Assembly (NCBI GenBank): GCA_029706075.1
Contig: JAINUG010000110.1
Location: 62,001 to 126,000 of the forward strand
Direction: 5' to 3'
DNA from: Aldrovandia affinis
Taxonomy: Eukaryota; Chordata; Actinopteri; Notacanthiformes; Halosauridae
Length of the DNA: 64,000 nucleotides
The position numbers were made by a program, and so were the translations under genes. How positions within the stretch are numbered: the stretch's first letter is position 1; the number at the start of each line of letters is the position of its first letter. Below the pieces are notes generated by a model, which was not told the DNA's origin, did not search any database, and worked only from the letters and a program-made list of their open reading frames with translations. Positions 43,861 to 55,575 of this stretch are shown here, in pieces.

Positions 43861-45850
43861 ACTTCATACTACACCTCTGCATTCCTTTGTGGTATCCTCT
43901 CGAAAAGAAAGCAATGACATGAAGTCATCAATATTACAGTCGTAGTTCAGAATACAAATGGACTGGCCATGGGTAGCACCTGCCAGGAGGCGTTTTTTAG
44001 AAGCCACTAATGGGCTTATTGGAAGAAATGCACTGCATGTCCTTGAGTTCTCTCTCTCTCACCCTCAATTAGGTAATGAAACAAATGTTCATTGCAAAGA
44101 GGAGTACAGTTTATTTTGTGTGTTTTTTGGGGGGGAGGATAAAACTCTTTATGTTCCATTAATTGCTATGTATTATGTTGATGTAATGGCCATTTTTGTT
44201 GTTTTTGTAGCAATTGTTTCTTTGACACCAGTGCATTTGGAATTAGGCATTATAATGGAATAACCCGGAGGTCATAATATGTGCGGCAGTGATTAGTGCT
44301 GCTATTTCAATTGTGCCATCAATCAACATTGTTGGTGAGTTGTAAGCTTACCCAGACTGCTTTAAAATGCAGTTTGATGACAAATATATCCCAATGCTCA
44401 TGTGTCTTTTATGTGACAAACCCATCATCTTCATTGCCTCTGTATCTCCTGGGAGCTACCTGGTTGAATCACTGAAATTGAGAAACGTCTGGTGGAATAG
44501 ATGTCCTTTTGCAACCGTGGAATCCAGACATAATCAGATTGATATGTGCAGTGCAGTCTCATCAGTTCTGAAAATAGTTTGTGATGCCATCAATATTTTA
44601 TGGTTTAAGCAGTCATACATTTCACGCAGGAAATCTTAACGGTGAAGGAAACATTCAAGCATTACGTCTCTTTGTCATGGGAAAAGAACTCCACAGGAAG
44701 GATTAAAATGAACCAATTAAGGAAAGCCAGTCTGAGTTTTAATTTGTGCTTGACTTGTTTTGATTTAGGATTTATGTCTGAGGCATAAAGCTTAAAGGGC
44801 ACCATTTAAAAAATTGCCAAAGATAAATAAATCATTATAAATCCTTTTTCCCCACTTTGTGACAAGCCCATTTATATGCCCATTTATATTTTCCTACTTT
44901 CATAGAACATTCGGGTAGAGTCGGGCATTTGTGAACATTTTATCAATATGAATGGGTGGGAATATTGGGTGGGATAATGGGTGGCAACTCCAATATTGAG
45001 CTCTCGGACAGTGAGTACAGAAAATTCCACAGTATGGGCACCAACACCAGGGCAGTGTATTCCTTACAGGTTTGTGCCGTGTCTCTCGTGATGATAAAGC
45101 TAGCTCAACATTGGATTCACTTTCACTTTTTAGAGCAACTTTAGTTAGTTAACTTTAGCTAGCTAGCCATGTGAAAAACTGCTGGATGGGTGAGTGAAAG
45201 CTATTCATGTGTTTACTATGTTATTTGTGCTACAGTTTTGAAATTGTTTGCTAGCATCATGTGGCATGGAGAGCTAGCTACCTGCATTGACTCCAAAAGT
45301 GCATGTTTCTGCTGCGGCCAGACTCAGCAAAAGGTTCAGAGGAGAAGGCAAGTGAGGGCTCAGCGTCTGCATTTGGTTAATGCAGGCTAGCTTGCATGAC
45401 ACATTAGTTAACCTACTTAACTTGTTAACTAAATTGGTGTGAAATATATTTCCCTAACCTGAAACCTCTCACTTGTGGAAAGCCTGCATCGGTTTCTTCA
45501 CCACTGGACTCCCATCTACCCCTCGACTTAGTTAAAAAAGAAAAGAAAACTCAGGACACAAACATTGTCATAGTGTTGCACCTTCCCAACAATGAATAAT
45601 TTTGCTACATTAACAGGCATATCAAACAAGTTCTTATCAGTCGTTCAGCATACCGCCTCCAATGAGACTCAATACAGTGAGCAGCAAATAAATGGATTCA
45701 GTGGACATCAGAAATAAACAGCTCTAGCCAAAAATCTTGTCGTTTCTCTGGAATAATAAATGAAACATAAAACCTCAGTTTATATATTCAAGAAAGCCTT
45801 TCTTTCCTTTATAATATCCAGATAGCCCCCTTCCCCCACCCCAAAGGACC
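43861..45850. other. Non-coding, with one candidate element at 44.27-44.62 kb
   Basis: 44270-44620 has balanced composition with GTGATTAGTGCTGC, CATCAATCAACATTG and CATAATCAGATTGATATG (repeated TGAT/ATCA cores), typical of PBX/MEIS-like sites. GCTAGC-rich sequence at 45100-45170 is low complexity. No gene recognised. Confidence 0.3.
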
Positions 45851-45854
45851 CCCC

Positions 45855-45873
45855 CACACACACACACACACAC
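45855..45873. repeat. Short (CA)n microsatellite
   Basis: A nine-unit CA run preceded by a C-rich tract. Confidence 0.9.
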
Positions 45874-46435
45874 CAGCCAACTGAGAAAGACATTGTTCCT
45901 GGTATTCTAAAATATAAATAACATACTAGTGTTTTTTAGCATACATTTATCAACATAAAAATACGACTATTTAACCCCAGTGCAGAGAGATTGGTGTATG
46001 CGTCATCTTGGCTGTAATGAAGCAGGTGTTTCTTGTCTGCCACACACAAGTTGAGAACTCACTAAAAGCTTGACAGATTTTACATTTCTAAGACACGTTG
46101 AGCCACCGTAAAAACCTGGAGCAGAAAACGTTTAAATAAGGATTAGTGTTGATAGAAATAGTAGCTGTTTCAAGACAATACCAAGCAATGAGGTGTGCAG
46201 CAAACCTTCCGTCAAAGTCAGTAAACTTGAGTTGCTACAGCGGTGGCTGCCGGAGGCTTCAACACATTGCGGCGGGGATATTGCTGTGCGCTTCATAAAG
46301 CTCTCACATACAGAGATGAGAAATAAACCGTAACCAGACCATATCTGCCGATATTATGCTTTCAGAAACAAATAATAATTGAAAAAGCAGCTTCTTAAAA
46401 CAAATCCCTAAACACTAGTAGATGTTGTTTTGTTC
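45874..46435. other. Non-coding, nothing firm
   Basis: A CpG-containing patch at 46235-46300 (GCGGCGGGGATATTGC) stands out; the rest is AT-rich. Confidence 0.35.
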
Positions 46436-46765
46436 AAGGACAATAAATGACCTCAGGTTCATTTTGGCTTATCTTTTGGCCCTCTCAGTTGGAGCGTTGC
46501 ACCGCCGTCCAGAAAGACTCGGCTCATATGCATCGTAGTCCCGATTAATGCGATGAGTGCTGTGAAGGTCAGCTGTCTCCTTTTTTTTGCACTCCCCAGA
46601 CCAAGCTGCATCTTCATCAAATAACACACCGTGCCAGCTTTCCCTCAGCAGAGTGAATTGGTCTGTAATCCTGTTACTTGGTGAAGGTGCAGAATTGTCA
46701 TTAAATGACAATCCTGCTCCCAGCCCCCACCCCACCCCCAAAAAATGCTTTGTACCCATTTGAGA
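46436..46765. promoter_or_regulatory. Candidate conserved non-coding element with a perfect palindrome
   Basis: GC-richer island with CGTAGTCCCGATTAATGCGA and the 19-bp perfect palindrome ATTGTCATTAAATGACAAT at 46694-46712, which holds two inverted TGTCA half-sites around a TTAAA-like centre. TALE homeodomain factors (MEIS, TGIF) bind TGTCA-type sites. No splice-bounded frame; the 96-codon minus frame is not recognised. Confidence 0.35.
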
Positions 46766-49700
46766 TGTTAGTCTTTTGTTATGTGTTCAGTAACAAGTCA
46801 ACACATTTCTTATCTTAATTGGCATGAACTCCATACTTCAGTAGTGTCTCGGTAATTTATTAAATCATAACAGTAGCGAAGGGTAGTCTATGTGCTCATG
46901 TGTATTACACTGCAAGACTTTTATTCTGCAGTCACCCATTAGGAGACACAGTATCATATTAAACATTGCCAAAATTCATTCTTATCACACATTTGGGTCA
47001 ATGGTATTTTGGACATTTCTTTATTTTCCCCCTCACCTTATTCAAATTCATCTGATGAATGTTTCCAACATAAGAGTTCTAGGCCCTCGCTACAGAGGAC
47101 ATTCCTCCTGTCTGAACCATCTTCTTTGTGAGTCAGTTGCATTTCCCAAAACTAAACCAGGAGCACAAGATGTTAATGGTGTATTTGGGGATGGGGCGCA
47201 TAGATTGTACTCCTGAGATAATCTTGCATTTAAGTGCATAGGTTACCATCCATTACCATTGATAATGTCAGCAGGTAGTCTTAAAACAACAAGAAGCCAA
47301 GATTGAAGGGATAACCCATTGATGGCCATAGTAGCCTAACCCCCTGATGGCTAGTTATTTGATTACTTACTTACAACACCTTTACCATCAGTGTCCCAAA
47401 GTCCATGCTTTAACAGCTAATGTTGTTGCCGCCCTACATATTTCAGGAAGATGAAGGTAGGTGGGACTGGATGTGTAACGGAGGGAGTTTTATCTTTTCC
47501 ATCTGTTAAAAATATTGCATACTCACCCCATTTCAGCAGCACAATGAGCAGATGTGTATGCATCTGATGGAGATATTGCTTTGTGTAGTATTTGATTTAT
47601 AACGGAATAAGATTTTTATCTGTCTTTCCATTATTTCCCGTTATTATGTGCTTAACCCACATACTGTCCATCAACCATTTATTAACAAAATTAGCCTTGA
47701 TTGCTAAACCTTGTCCTAGACTTACTCCAACTCCACATGGTTTCCACCAGAAAAAAACTCCAAGCACTTTTTCTCAGTAGTATTTCACGCCATCCTGCCT
47801 TATTCTAATGTTTTGTTTTCTTTCACAAATTCTCCATCTTCACAGTTATTTGCTCTCATGAAGTTGATTGGAACTACAGTACTCCCATTAGAAAAATTCA
47901 GCAGTTGCTTGAGAATACAGTATATCTGTCTTTAATTAGAGGCCATTAGTCACACAAATTCTACAAAGTTTGCACTCTGAAAGCAACAATTATTCACAGC
48001 TCATTAGAGTTTAATCTGTGAATTGATATCATGGAATTACATTTGGCTCACATTGATTGAGAGCAAAATATGAGTTATTCTTATGAAACTAAGTAACCAA
48101 TTAAGTGACTGCTGCATATCATAAGGTAATTGCACTTATTTACTTTTCTGTGCATTGTGATGTCATGTAACAAAATCATACATTTTACATGCATTCTGAA
48201 ATGATATCAACGGAGGCTGGCAGTAATTTTATGATGAGACTTTTGCACAATATATGAATGATAGATGTATAAATGTTGTACCTTTTTCAACACATGAGCT
48301 TGTTAATCTGGTTTGAGATTTATGGCTCAGGTATGTCTCATCAGTTTGTAATGATTCCTTAGCTGAATGGCCCTTCCAAAAAGAGTAATATCAAACCAAA
48401 TCACAGATATCATGCATGCCCACTATTTACCAAATATATCCAGGTTAAGTGCCTTGCTTAAGCCTACAAAAGCAGTACTCTTAAACCATCGCTACTTACT
48501 CAGTTGGCACAGGTTGGAGTTGCTCTTGCCTAAAGAGTTGGGATTACCCTGCTGGTTTAAACCCTCTGTCCCCTCTGGATGACACTATGGCCAAGTGCTT
48601 TAGTACTTTAGTTGAACACATCACCTGATATCCCCTCAAACCCAGTTCCATACTGCAACCATGATGCCACCCTCAGCATGTGAATGTACAGTGGAATTAA
48701 AGTATAAAATAGCAATGTTGATTTAACATTGTACTGAAGTGACTTCTTAACATTACCTGAACACATTGTGGTAACAGATACAAGAACACCACAAGTTTGT
48801 GTTTTCACATTATCATGGATTTTTTTGGTATAACCAAAATGCGTCTTTGACGCATCATGCTGATGTAGATTCTGAAATCGGAAATGAGTTATGCAGCCTG
48901 TAATAGTTTCTTGGAAGCATTGTTTTATTTGGGTGACTGTAAGTGTCACGTCATGAAATATGGAAAAGGTTGATTTAAGAATTGCAGGTCCCAAATACAG
49001 CTGGCTGCACCATTATTCATTTTGTGACTGAGAGTACAATACAGTGTGCAGAATTATTTATCTGAAGGCATGAGAGGTAGGACATAAACATTGCTGCAGC
49101 ATTTATTCTTTCTGTCTATACTTTACAATGCACGTGGTGCTCCTTGCAGATTCACACAAACACAAAAATTCCTGTTACGCTGACCTTCGTCAAGATGTCT
49201 GATGGTGGAATGTGTGACCAAAAAACTCTAGCCAGTTTCTGTCGATAAACTACTGTTGAATGCTGATGATTGATTTTTTCAAGAAGATTATTGTCGCCTT
49301 AAGAAAACTGTCATAAACTGCAAAAAAAATAGTCACTTTTGTTTTTTACCCAGTAATTTTTGTCAGTGATAGGAAAATGTAAGCTTCCCTGCTAACAAGG
49401 CCACATACCATATACTTACAAGGGTTGTGTTCGAATAGAAATAGTCCAAAGTGGATTTTGTAAGAGACAAATCCCAGTGTTTTTTGGATCTTTAAGATGA
49501 TGTCAGGGGTTCTCCTGCCTGGAGCCCATGTTCCCAAGCAACAAATCAATTCCTCTGTAAACATGGTCGTCTACCCTGAAACCAAATGAAACTTAAAAGA
49601 CTTATCATATTCTGGCTTTCATTATACCAAACAAACAATTATACCCTAACTGGGGGTGTATGAACACTTTTGAAAAGAAAATTCTGGCCAGACACTTTAA

Positions 49701-50845
49701 TGTTTATTATGATTTCCGTTCAACACCATGCATTCAATATAAAGAAGGGGATAATTGGTTGAATGTATTTTGTTATTCACATTGAAGTTGGTATTGTGTT
49801 TTGTTTTATTGTATTTTCTTCAAGCACAAATAAGGGCTTTACAAAAATAAGAATAATAAGAATAATGACGATGTAAGACGAGCATTAGATTTAAAGGCAA
49901 ATGCACTTTTGAAAAATAGTCCTTTTCATCTTGATTCCAGTATATATTGTTAATTAATCTGTTCTCTCGAGCCATATGGCGACAAAACCAAAACATATTT
50001 ATGCAATGACACAGATGATCAGTTCTGATCGATCATAGTATACTACACACAAACAACTTTGAAGTCAACATAACACAGAGCCTTCAGAGCTTTGTTTGCT
50101 GCCCAAAAATGTGCAGACATTTTCATGATTCAAACAAAACAGTTGGTGACTCAGTGCCCCGTGAAAGCAACAGCCTGTCAGCCCACAGCCTTAAATGAAC
50201 GAAGATGCTGACTGCTCATTGGCTAGGATAAATGAAGTACCTGTTAGATGTAAAGGCTTGGCTTGTCAGCAGAAACTATTTTGAACTCTGTCCACTAATT
50301 TAATTCCTATTAGTGGTGCCAGTATCTGGGCTCTTCATTCTTGGCCACGATCAAAGTTTGAGGAAAATTTACAGCATGGTACAGCATTTTTGTATCCTGC
50401 AGGAGCCAGCCGAACCAGGAAGTCAGCGTTAGCCAGGATACGCAGGCCTGGATTCAGTCAGCATTTTCTTTGTTGATTGAATGACTTACAAAAAAATGCA
50501 CGTTTTATTTTTATTCAGTGCAAACACAATTTTAAAAAAACATTTTGGTGCTTGCTGAATTTTCCAACTTAAGTATGTTCAGAAAAAAAAAAAGATTCAC
50601 ATATACAGTATATGTGACCTGGATTAAATCAGCATTTGTCCTTAACATTAAGTTTAAGTTTAACTCACAATTAAATGCAATTAACTCATAATTAAATGTA
50701 ATTGCAAATGTACAATTGTAAATTGTAAACTTAATTGAACGTTTCTACAGAAACACAGTTGTGTACACTGTACAGTGTCTGTATCCCATTCATGGCACTG
50801 TGTTTTACTCCTGTGTGTATGTAATCTATTCAACTGTTATGTATG
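46766..50845. other. Non-coding, with one candidate element at 47.86-48.13 kb
   Basis: 47860-48130 is rich in ATTA and AATTG cores (CTTTAATTAGAGGCCATTAG, ACCAATTAAGTGACTGC) without frames. Frames elsewhere (48608-48994 minus, 46890-47216 plus) have no recognised product. A partial match to the fish mid-repetitive element (AGGTTAAGTGCCTTGCTTAA at 48442) is the only repeat hint. Confidence 0.3.
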
Positions 50846-50848
50846 TGT

Positions 50849-50879
50849 TATATATATATATATATGTGTGTGTGTGTGA
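50849..50879. repeat. Compound (TA)n(TG)n microsatellite
   Basis: About eight TA units followed by about seven TG units. Confidence 0.92.
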
Positions 50880-51670
50880 TATTTATATTTATAATAATAA
50901 TAGGAATTAAATTACAGATATATCAAGGACCATGTTATCATGCACCTCATAACAAAGCACATTGATAAACAAATTATAAACAAACAAAACAGGCTAAATG
51001 TTATATCTGTTGATGCAAAATGCATTTGTTAATGATTGGCAGGAATACCATACAATAATATGATATTTGTTTCCCAAGTTATCTTAAAGTTCTGTAGTAA
51101 TTTAGCATTCAGTTCAATTCTAGAAATACTTGATGGTAAGATGCATGAATTATTATCTTTCTCTAACAAAAATGCTGCCACATGCATTTGTTTAATTTCT
51201 CACAGAAACAAATATCCCTGTTACGATTGCTTGTCAAAGAGAATTGGGACTGACTAATGTACGCTATTATAATTTTTTATGAAGCCATAAGCAGCTGCGA
51301 TAACGTTCACAGCATAAAAGCACCAAACATCCTGCCCAGAAATCAGGGAGGAGAGGGACTATTATTTAAAAAATGATACCCGTAAGAAAAAGTGTCTCCT
51401 GAAAAAAGGAATTGTGAAAAATTACATTTGTGAGTGTTATTGCAATGACAAAAAAGTGAAGAAAATGTAAATTTTATACCATTGATATTACTATTTACCA
51501 ACAATGTTTATTAATATCTTGTGTCATTTCCTCTGATCCTTCAATCAATCTCCCAGTGTTTTTCCCATTTCTCATCCCACACATTACATTATGCTAACAA
51601 AGATTTTCACTTTCAGCACCTGAGTTCAAGCGGAACTTCTGATGACAGAATACTCTGAAGAATGAATTGA
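50880..51670. other. Non-coding, AT-rich
   Basis: No feature recognised before the hairpin at 51671. Confidence 0.4.
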
Positions 51671-51751
51671 TGATTCTGGTTTTAATTAGTATAGCCTGTA
51701 TTAGTGACATCATCAGTTCTTTACAGGCTATGCTAATCTATTCCAGAATCA
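51671..51751. other. 81-bp imperfect hairpin
   Basis: The 30-base arm at 51671-51700 (TGATTCTGG...ATAGCCTGTA) pairs with 51722-51751 (TACAGGCTAT...CCAGAATCA). Twenty-five of 30 positions are complementary, with the mismatches clustered in the middle, and the loop is 21 bases. Size and shape would suit a pre-microRNA, but I do not recognise a known microRNA. A small MITE remnant or a palindromic enhancer are alternatives. The loop contains a CRE-like TGACATCATCA. Confidence 0.6.
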
Positions 51752-53740
51752 GCAATGCAATTGGGACCAGCAAATCCATCGTTTTGCCTGTTTGATATAC
51801 TGTACTTGATGTCGGGGCTGTGTAGAGGTGCTCAGAGTCCAAAAAGGGCACCCACCCTCTGCCGCGGCACAGAATTGTTGAGTGGGGGAGCAGAGGATGG
51901 CTCAGACATTTTTTAAATGTTTTTGTGGGGTGGTTGCGGGGGCGCTGTTCCATTCATTTTGCTCAACACCTTAATTTGCTGAGAAGTCACCTCGCTTTCA
52001 TTATAAATGTGAGAGAAATGCTAGTTGGCAGGAGCAAGCTGAGAGTGCTGTGAGAGGACACTTTCCCATCAGGGGGCACAGCAGTGTGTGCTCGAGCACC
52101 CGTTCATCCCTATCTGTGCACGTGCCTGCATGGTGTGCAGTAAAATGCAATTCTGCATTATAAGAATGATAATATTAATCTTTTTTTCGCTGCATGACTA
52201 TTAACCCCTTATTGCCATGACTATTAAAGGGGTTTGAGTTATTCAAGGGGTTAAAGAGTTATTCTTTTGCTATGCTTATATAAAAAAGGGTGACTTTAAT
52301 ACTCAGTATTCTCAGTAGGCTTTGGGGATTTTTACAATGAATAGTGTTTGTCCATTCTTTTGAAGCTTGACTGACTAAGTTTGTTGAGAGCCTAGTTCAC
52401 GTCCAGTGTAACCTATTCATTTGTATATGACACTTCACTGCTAACAATGTTATTCTGCAGCTTTAGTATTGATAGGCATATTATTACAATTGTAAAGGTA
52501 TTTTGAATGGTGATGCTGTAATAATTCATTCTTAATGATTGCCAACACCCTGAGGTGCAATTTTAGTCTCATTATCATTCTTGTTTGTATGGCTTTTTTT
52601 TGTGTATTTATGTTTTATAATTGTGCTTTTCATCATTGTTTTCAAATTTGATTTAATTTGGATTCAAAGGGTTACCAGGCCTTTGCATTGGGATCGATAA
52701 CAGACTGACTTGATTTTACTTGCCTCATGCTATTGAAGATTGTTCTTTCTCACCTGTCGTAAAGTGGAGTTCTCTTTGCTCATTCAGCAAAAGAGAAATT
52801 GAACCAGAGTGTTGAACCATATGATGAAAAGTCGCTTTCATGATGCTGTGTAACGCACTGCTCTATTAGGTGTTAATCCACAGCTGTAGAGGTCAGCCAC
52901 TGTGCTGATTGGAAGGCAATCTGTACACCTCACCTATGACAAAACCTTTTTTAATAAAAAAATTATTATTATTATAAAGTAATTAAGTAGCGGAGTAAGT
53001 TTGGAGTGTTCTGGCTGCAGCCGGAAAATAGCACAGGAGAGCGTTCTCACATCTGGGCCCAAGCATGAGGGGCCAGTATTAGGAAGTGTTCTACAATATT
53101 ACAATAAGCTGTGCTTATGACATATGGTTATTGCCATGTAGTTATTACAGTGGCATAATGTACATTGGTTCCTCATTTACACTCAAGGTGTAAATTAGAA
53201 ATTAAGGAAGAATACACAGGCATTGATTTTGTTGTGGAATTAGATGAATAGCTAGATCATTATCACTGGAATTTAGTCAATATTCAATTGAATAGTCAAC
53301 ATAATCAACTTATCTAGCAGTCACTACGTACAGTCAACAGTGTAAATTTGCATATGTGTAACAACAATTAATATTCCATCAAACAATTGGTCCTAGATAT
53401 TTGGCTTTGCCAAGCAATTTATAGTATTTAAGTATTTACAGGCTGTCTGAGTTTCTCTAAAATGAAATAGTTCTCAAAAATGTATTGTGTGCAAATGCAT
53501 ACCTTAACAATTAAATAGATATATTTGAATAAATAAGCTATACTCAGTGATTGCAATGACTGTAGTGTTTCCCAATTGAGTTGCCATTTCATAGTGAACG
53601 GGCGCTGTGATCTGGCTGTGTGATAATTGCATTCATGGCACAAGGTGCGCAGGGAAACTTGTGTTGTCAGGTGAGACCTGAAAGGACGGTACCATAAATG
53701 TCAGCAATGTCCATGAGCACCTAGCATAATATTAATTATA
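51752..53740. other. Non-coding, mostly unique
   Basis: 51730-52140 is GC-richer and could be regulatory. At 52193-52254 a direct repeat and a 10-bp inverted repeat overlap. (ATT)n at 52960-52975. No gene recognised. Confidence 0.35.
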
Positions 53741-54207
53741 TTACCATCCCAAATTATTCACACCCTTGATAAAGATGAGCAAAGGCTGTATAAAATAAAA
53801 AATACAGATAATGAGCTATATTGTATGTTCAAAAAATAGAAAATGATATGATTTTATGCTAATACAGTTGCTCAAAGAACAAAAATATATTTGTCACAAT
53901 TATTCACACCCCTAATAATTATTTTCAATAAAATCCAACAAAAATACATCTGAATTAACATGCTACTTTTTTAAGTTAATCTCGATCTTGGGGAACTGTA
54001 TTGTGGTTTCCCACAGCTTCCTTTGTCACATGAAAAAATGGGGCAACACACATAAGACATTTTTTTTTGTCATCCATCAAATGTGGCAGGCACACAATCG
54101 TGCCAGTCCACAAGTGTAAGATCTCAAGGATCTTAAAAGATTCTGTGTGGAACAATGGTCAAAGATTCTTCCCAATATGTTACCCATCTCATCTCATAAA
54201 ACACTAT
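53741..54207 (+). mobile_element. Tc1-like element (copy C), internally deleted
   Basis: The left end CCCAAATTATTCACACCCTT, GATAAAGATGAGC, AAAGGCTGTATAAAATAAAA and AATGAGCTATATTGTATGTT matches the ends of copies A and B. A second ACAATTATTCACACCCCTAA block occurs at 53896. Near 54100-54190 a transposase remnant follows (VHKCKISRIL in a shifting frame, from TCCACAAGTGTAAGATCTCA). The matching right terminal repeat is lost or replaced by the trinucleotide tract. Confidence 0.75.
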
Positions 54208-54242
54208 AGCAGCAGCAGTAGTAGTAGCAGCAGCAGCAGACA
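54208..54242. repeat. (AGC)n/(AGT)n trinucleotide repeat
   Basis: AGC and AGT triplets, about 11 units, adjoin the broken end of the Tc1-like copy. Confidence 0.9.
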
Positions 54243-55025
54243 GTAGCAAGTGTAACAGTGATAAGGGCTTTAACAATGAATCTATTAATTGGACTGATTA
54301 ATCACCTAAGGTTATCAGCTAATTTTTGCTCATTTTAATAGGATTTGAATCAGATTTGAAAATATACCCAAAATTACAAAACCCACAGCCACAAAAAATA
54401 AATAAAATACAGGTATTTTTTTACATACGGACAGTATTGCTGCATTTGCATAACCCTAATTACATGAAGGGTAACACGAAACTGGACAGTTCCTATGTTG
54501 ATTGCAGCACTGCAGAAAATAATGTCCCCAGGATGAGACAAAGAAAACGTTGCCAGATGTTTTTATTAAGGAGTTAAATGTATTACAGTTTCAGGCATAT
54601 TTCAGTGAACCTTTTTAGCATGCTTGCTTTTGTCTTGGATAATGTGGCAATGGAATTTACTACTTTAGGATTTTCTCAGCTAGCTGTGTGCATAGCTTGT
54701 AAGAAAGTTGAAGAGGGTTATTTGAGAGAACCATTGGGTGCAATTGAAAGGAATTGATTTGAAATGGTTACAGTTTCTGCTTCGCTATATTTGCTATATA
54801 CCTGGACTCATTTGCTGCGGGTGACCGGCCTCGTGTATCATTGGTCCAATACAGTATCGCTTTATCTATAGGTCCCCCCATTAAAGTAATAAGTGGCCCT
54901 CAACGAGGAAGAGGCTTGATTGAGTGGCAGTGTGTATTTCTCAGTTTAAGTAGGTGAGGATGTGTGAGCTCTTCGTAACATGCAAATGTCAGCAGGCAAA
55001 CATGTTTTCTGTCTTGAATGTTAAT
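54243..55025. other. Non-coding, nothing recognised
   Basis: AT-rich sequence without gene or repeat calls. Confidence 0.4.
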
Positions 55026-55575
55026 CTTGCGGTTGTGTTCCCTGGGTGTTTACAGGGCTTCTGGCCACTTGCGTCCCTGGTGTAACAGCAGATGCTAAGA
55101 CTCTGAATGTCAGTTTCTATGTTTATTTTCAGAACGTACGCTATGCCCCTCACAGCCAAAGGGGGGTGGGGGCATCATTGGGGAAGTATGAAGCCACCAT
55201 TTGGGAGGCAAGGCTTCCAAAGTTGGAAGCTTGTAATTTCCCAGCATTTCGGAACTCCAAATCCAATCTCCAACCGGAAGTTACCTAGGGCTTTGGTTTC
55301 TTTTTGAGAAGGGTCTAAAGTGAACGAAGGGGAGTATCTTCAGTATATACATTCTGACACATGTGCCCCCAGTAGAATGGCTGGAATGTGAACGCAGGCT
55401 ATGCTGCACAATTAAAGCGGCTTCACAGTGTGAACGTCTCTGTCGATTGTTCAATCGGGTCTGATCAGAGTGAGGGTTTCCTAAGGACGTGGTGGGGCAG
55501 GGGTAATATCCCAGAGCGCTGCAGTGCTCATTTTGTGTGATCATAGTACAGTATAGAGGAATTTCCATATAAGGT
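55026..55575. promoter_or_regulatory. Candidate conserved non-coding island
   Basis: A 550-bp stretch of raised GC with CpGs (GGAACTCCAAATCCAATCTC, TCGATTGTTCAATCGGGTCT). Plus frames at 55046-55288 and 55107-55307 have no recognised product or splice pair. TCGATTGTTCAATCGG contains a short CGATTG/CAATCG inverted repeat. Confidence 0.27.
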
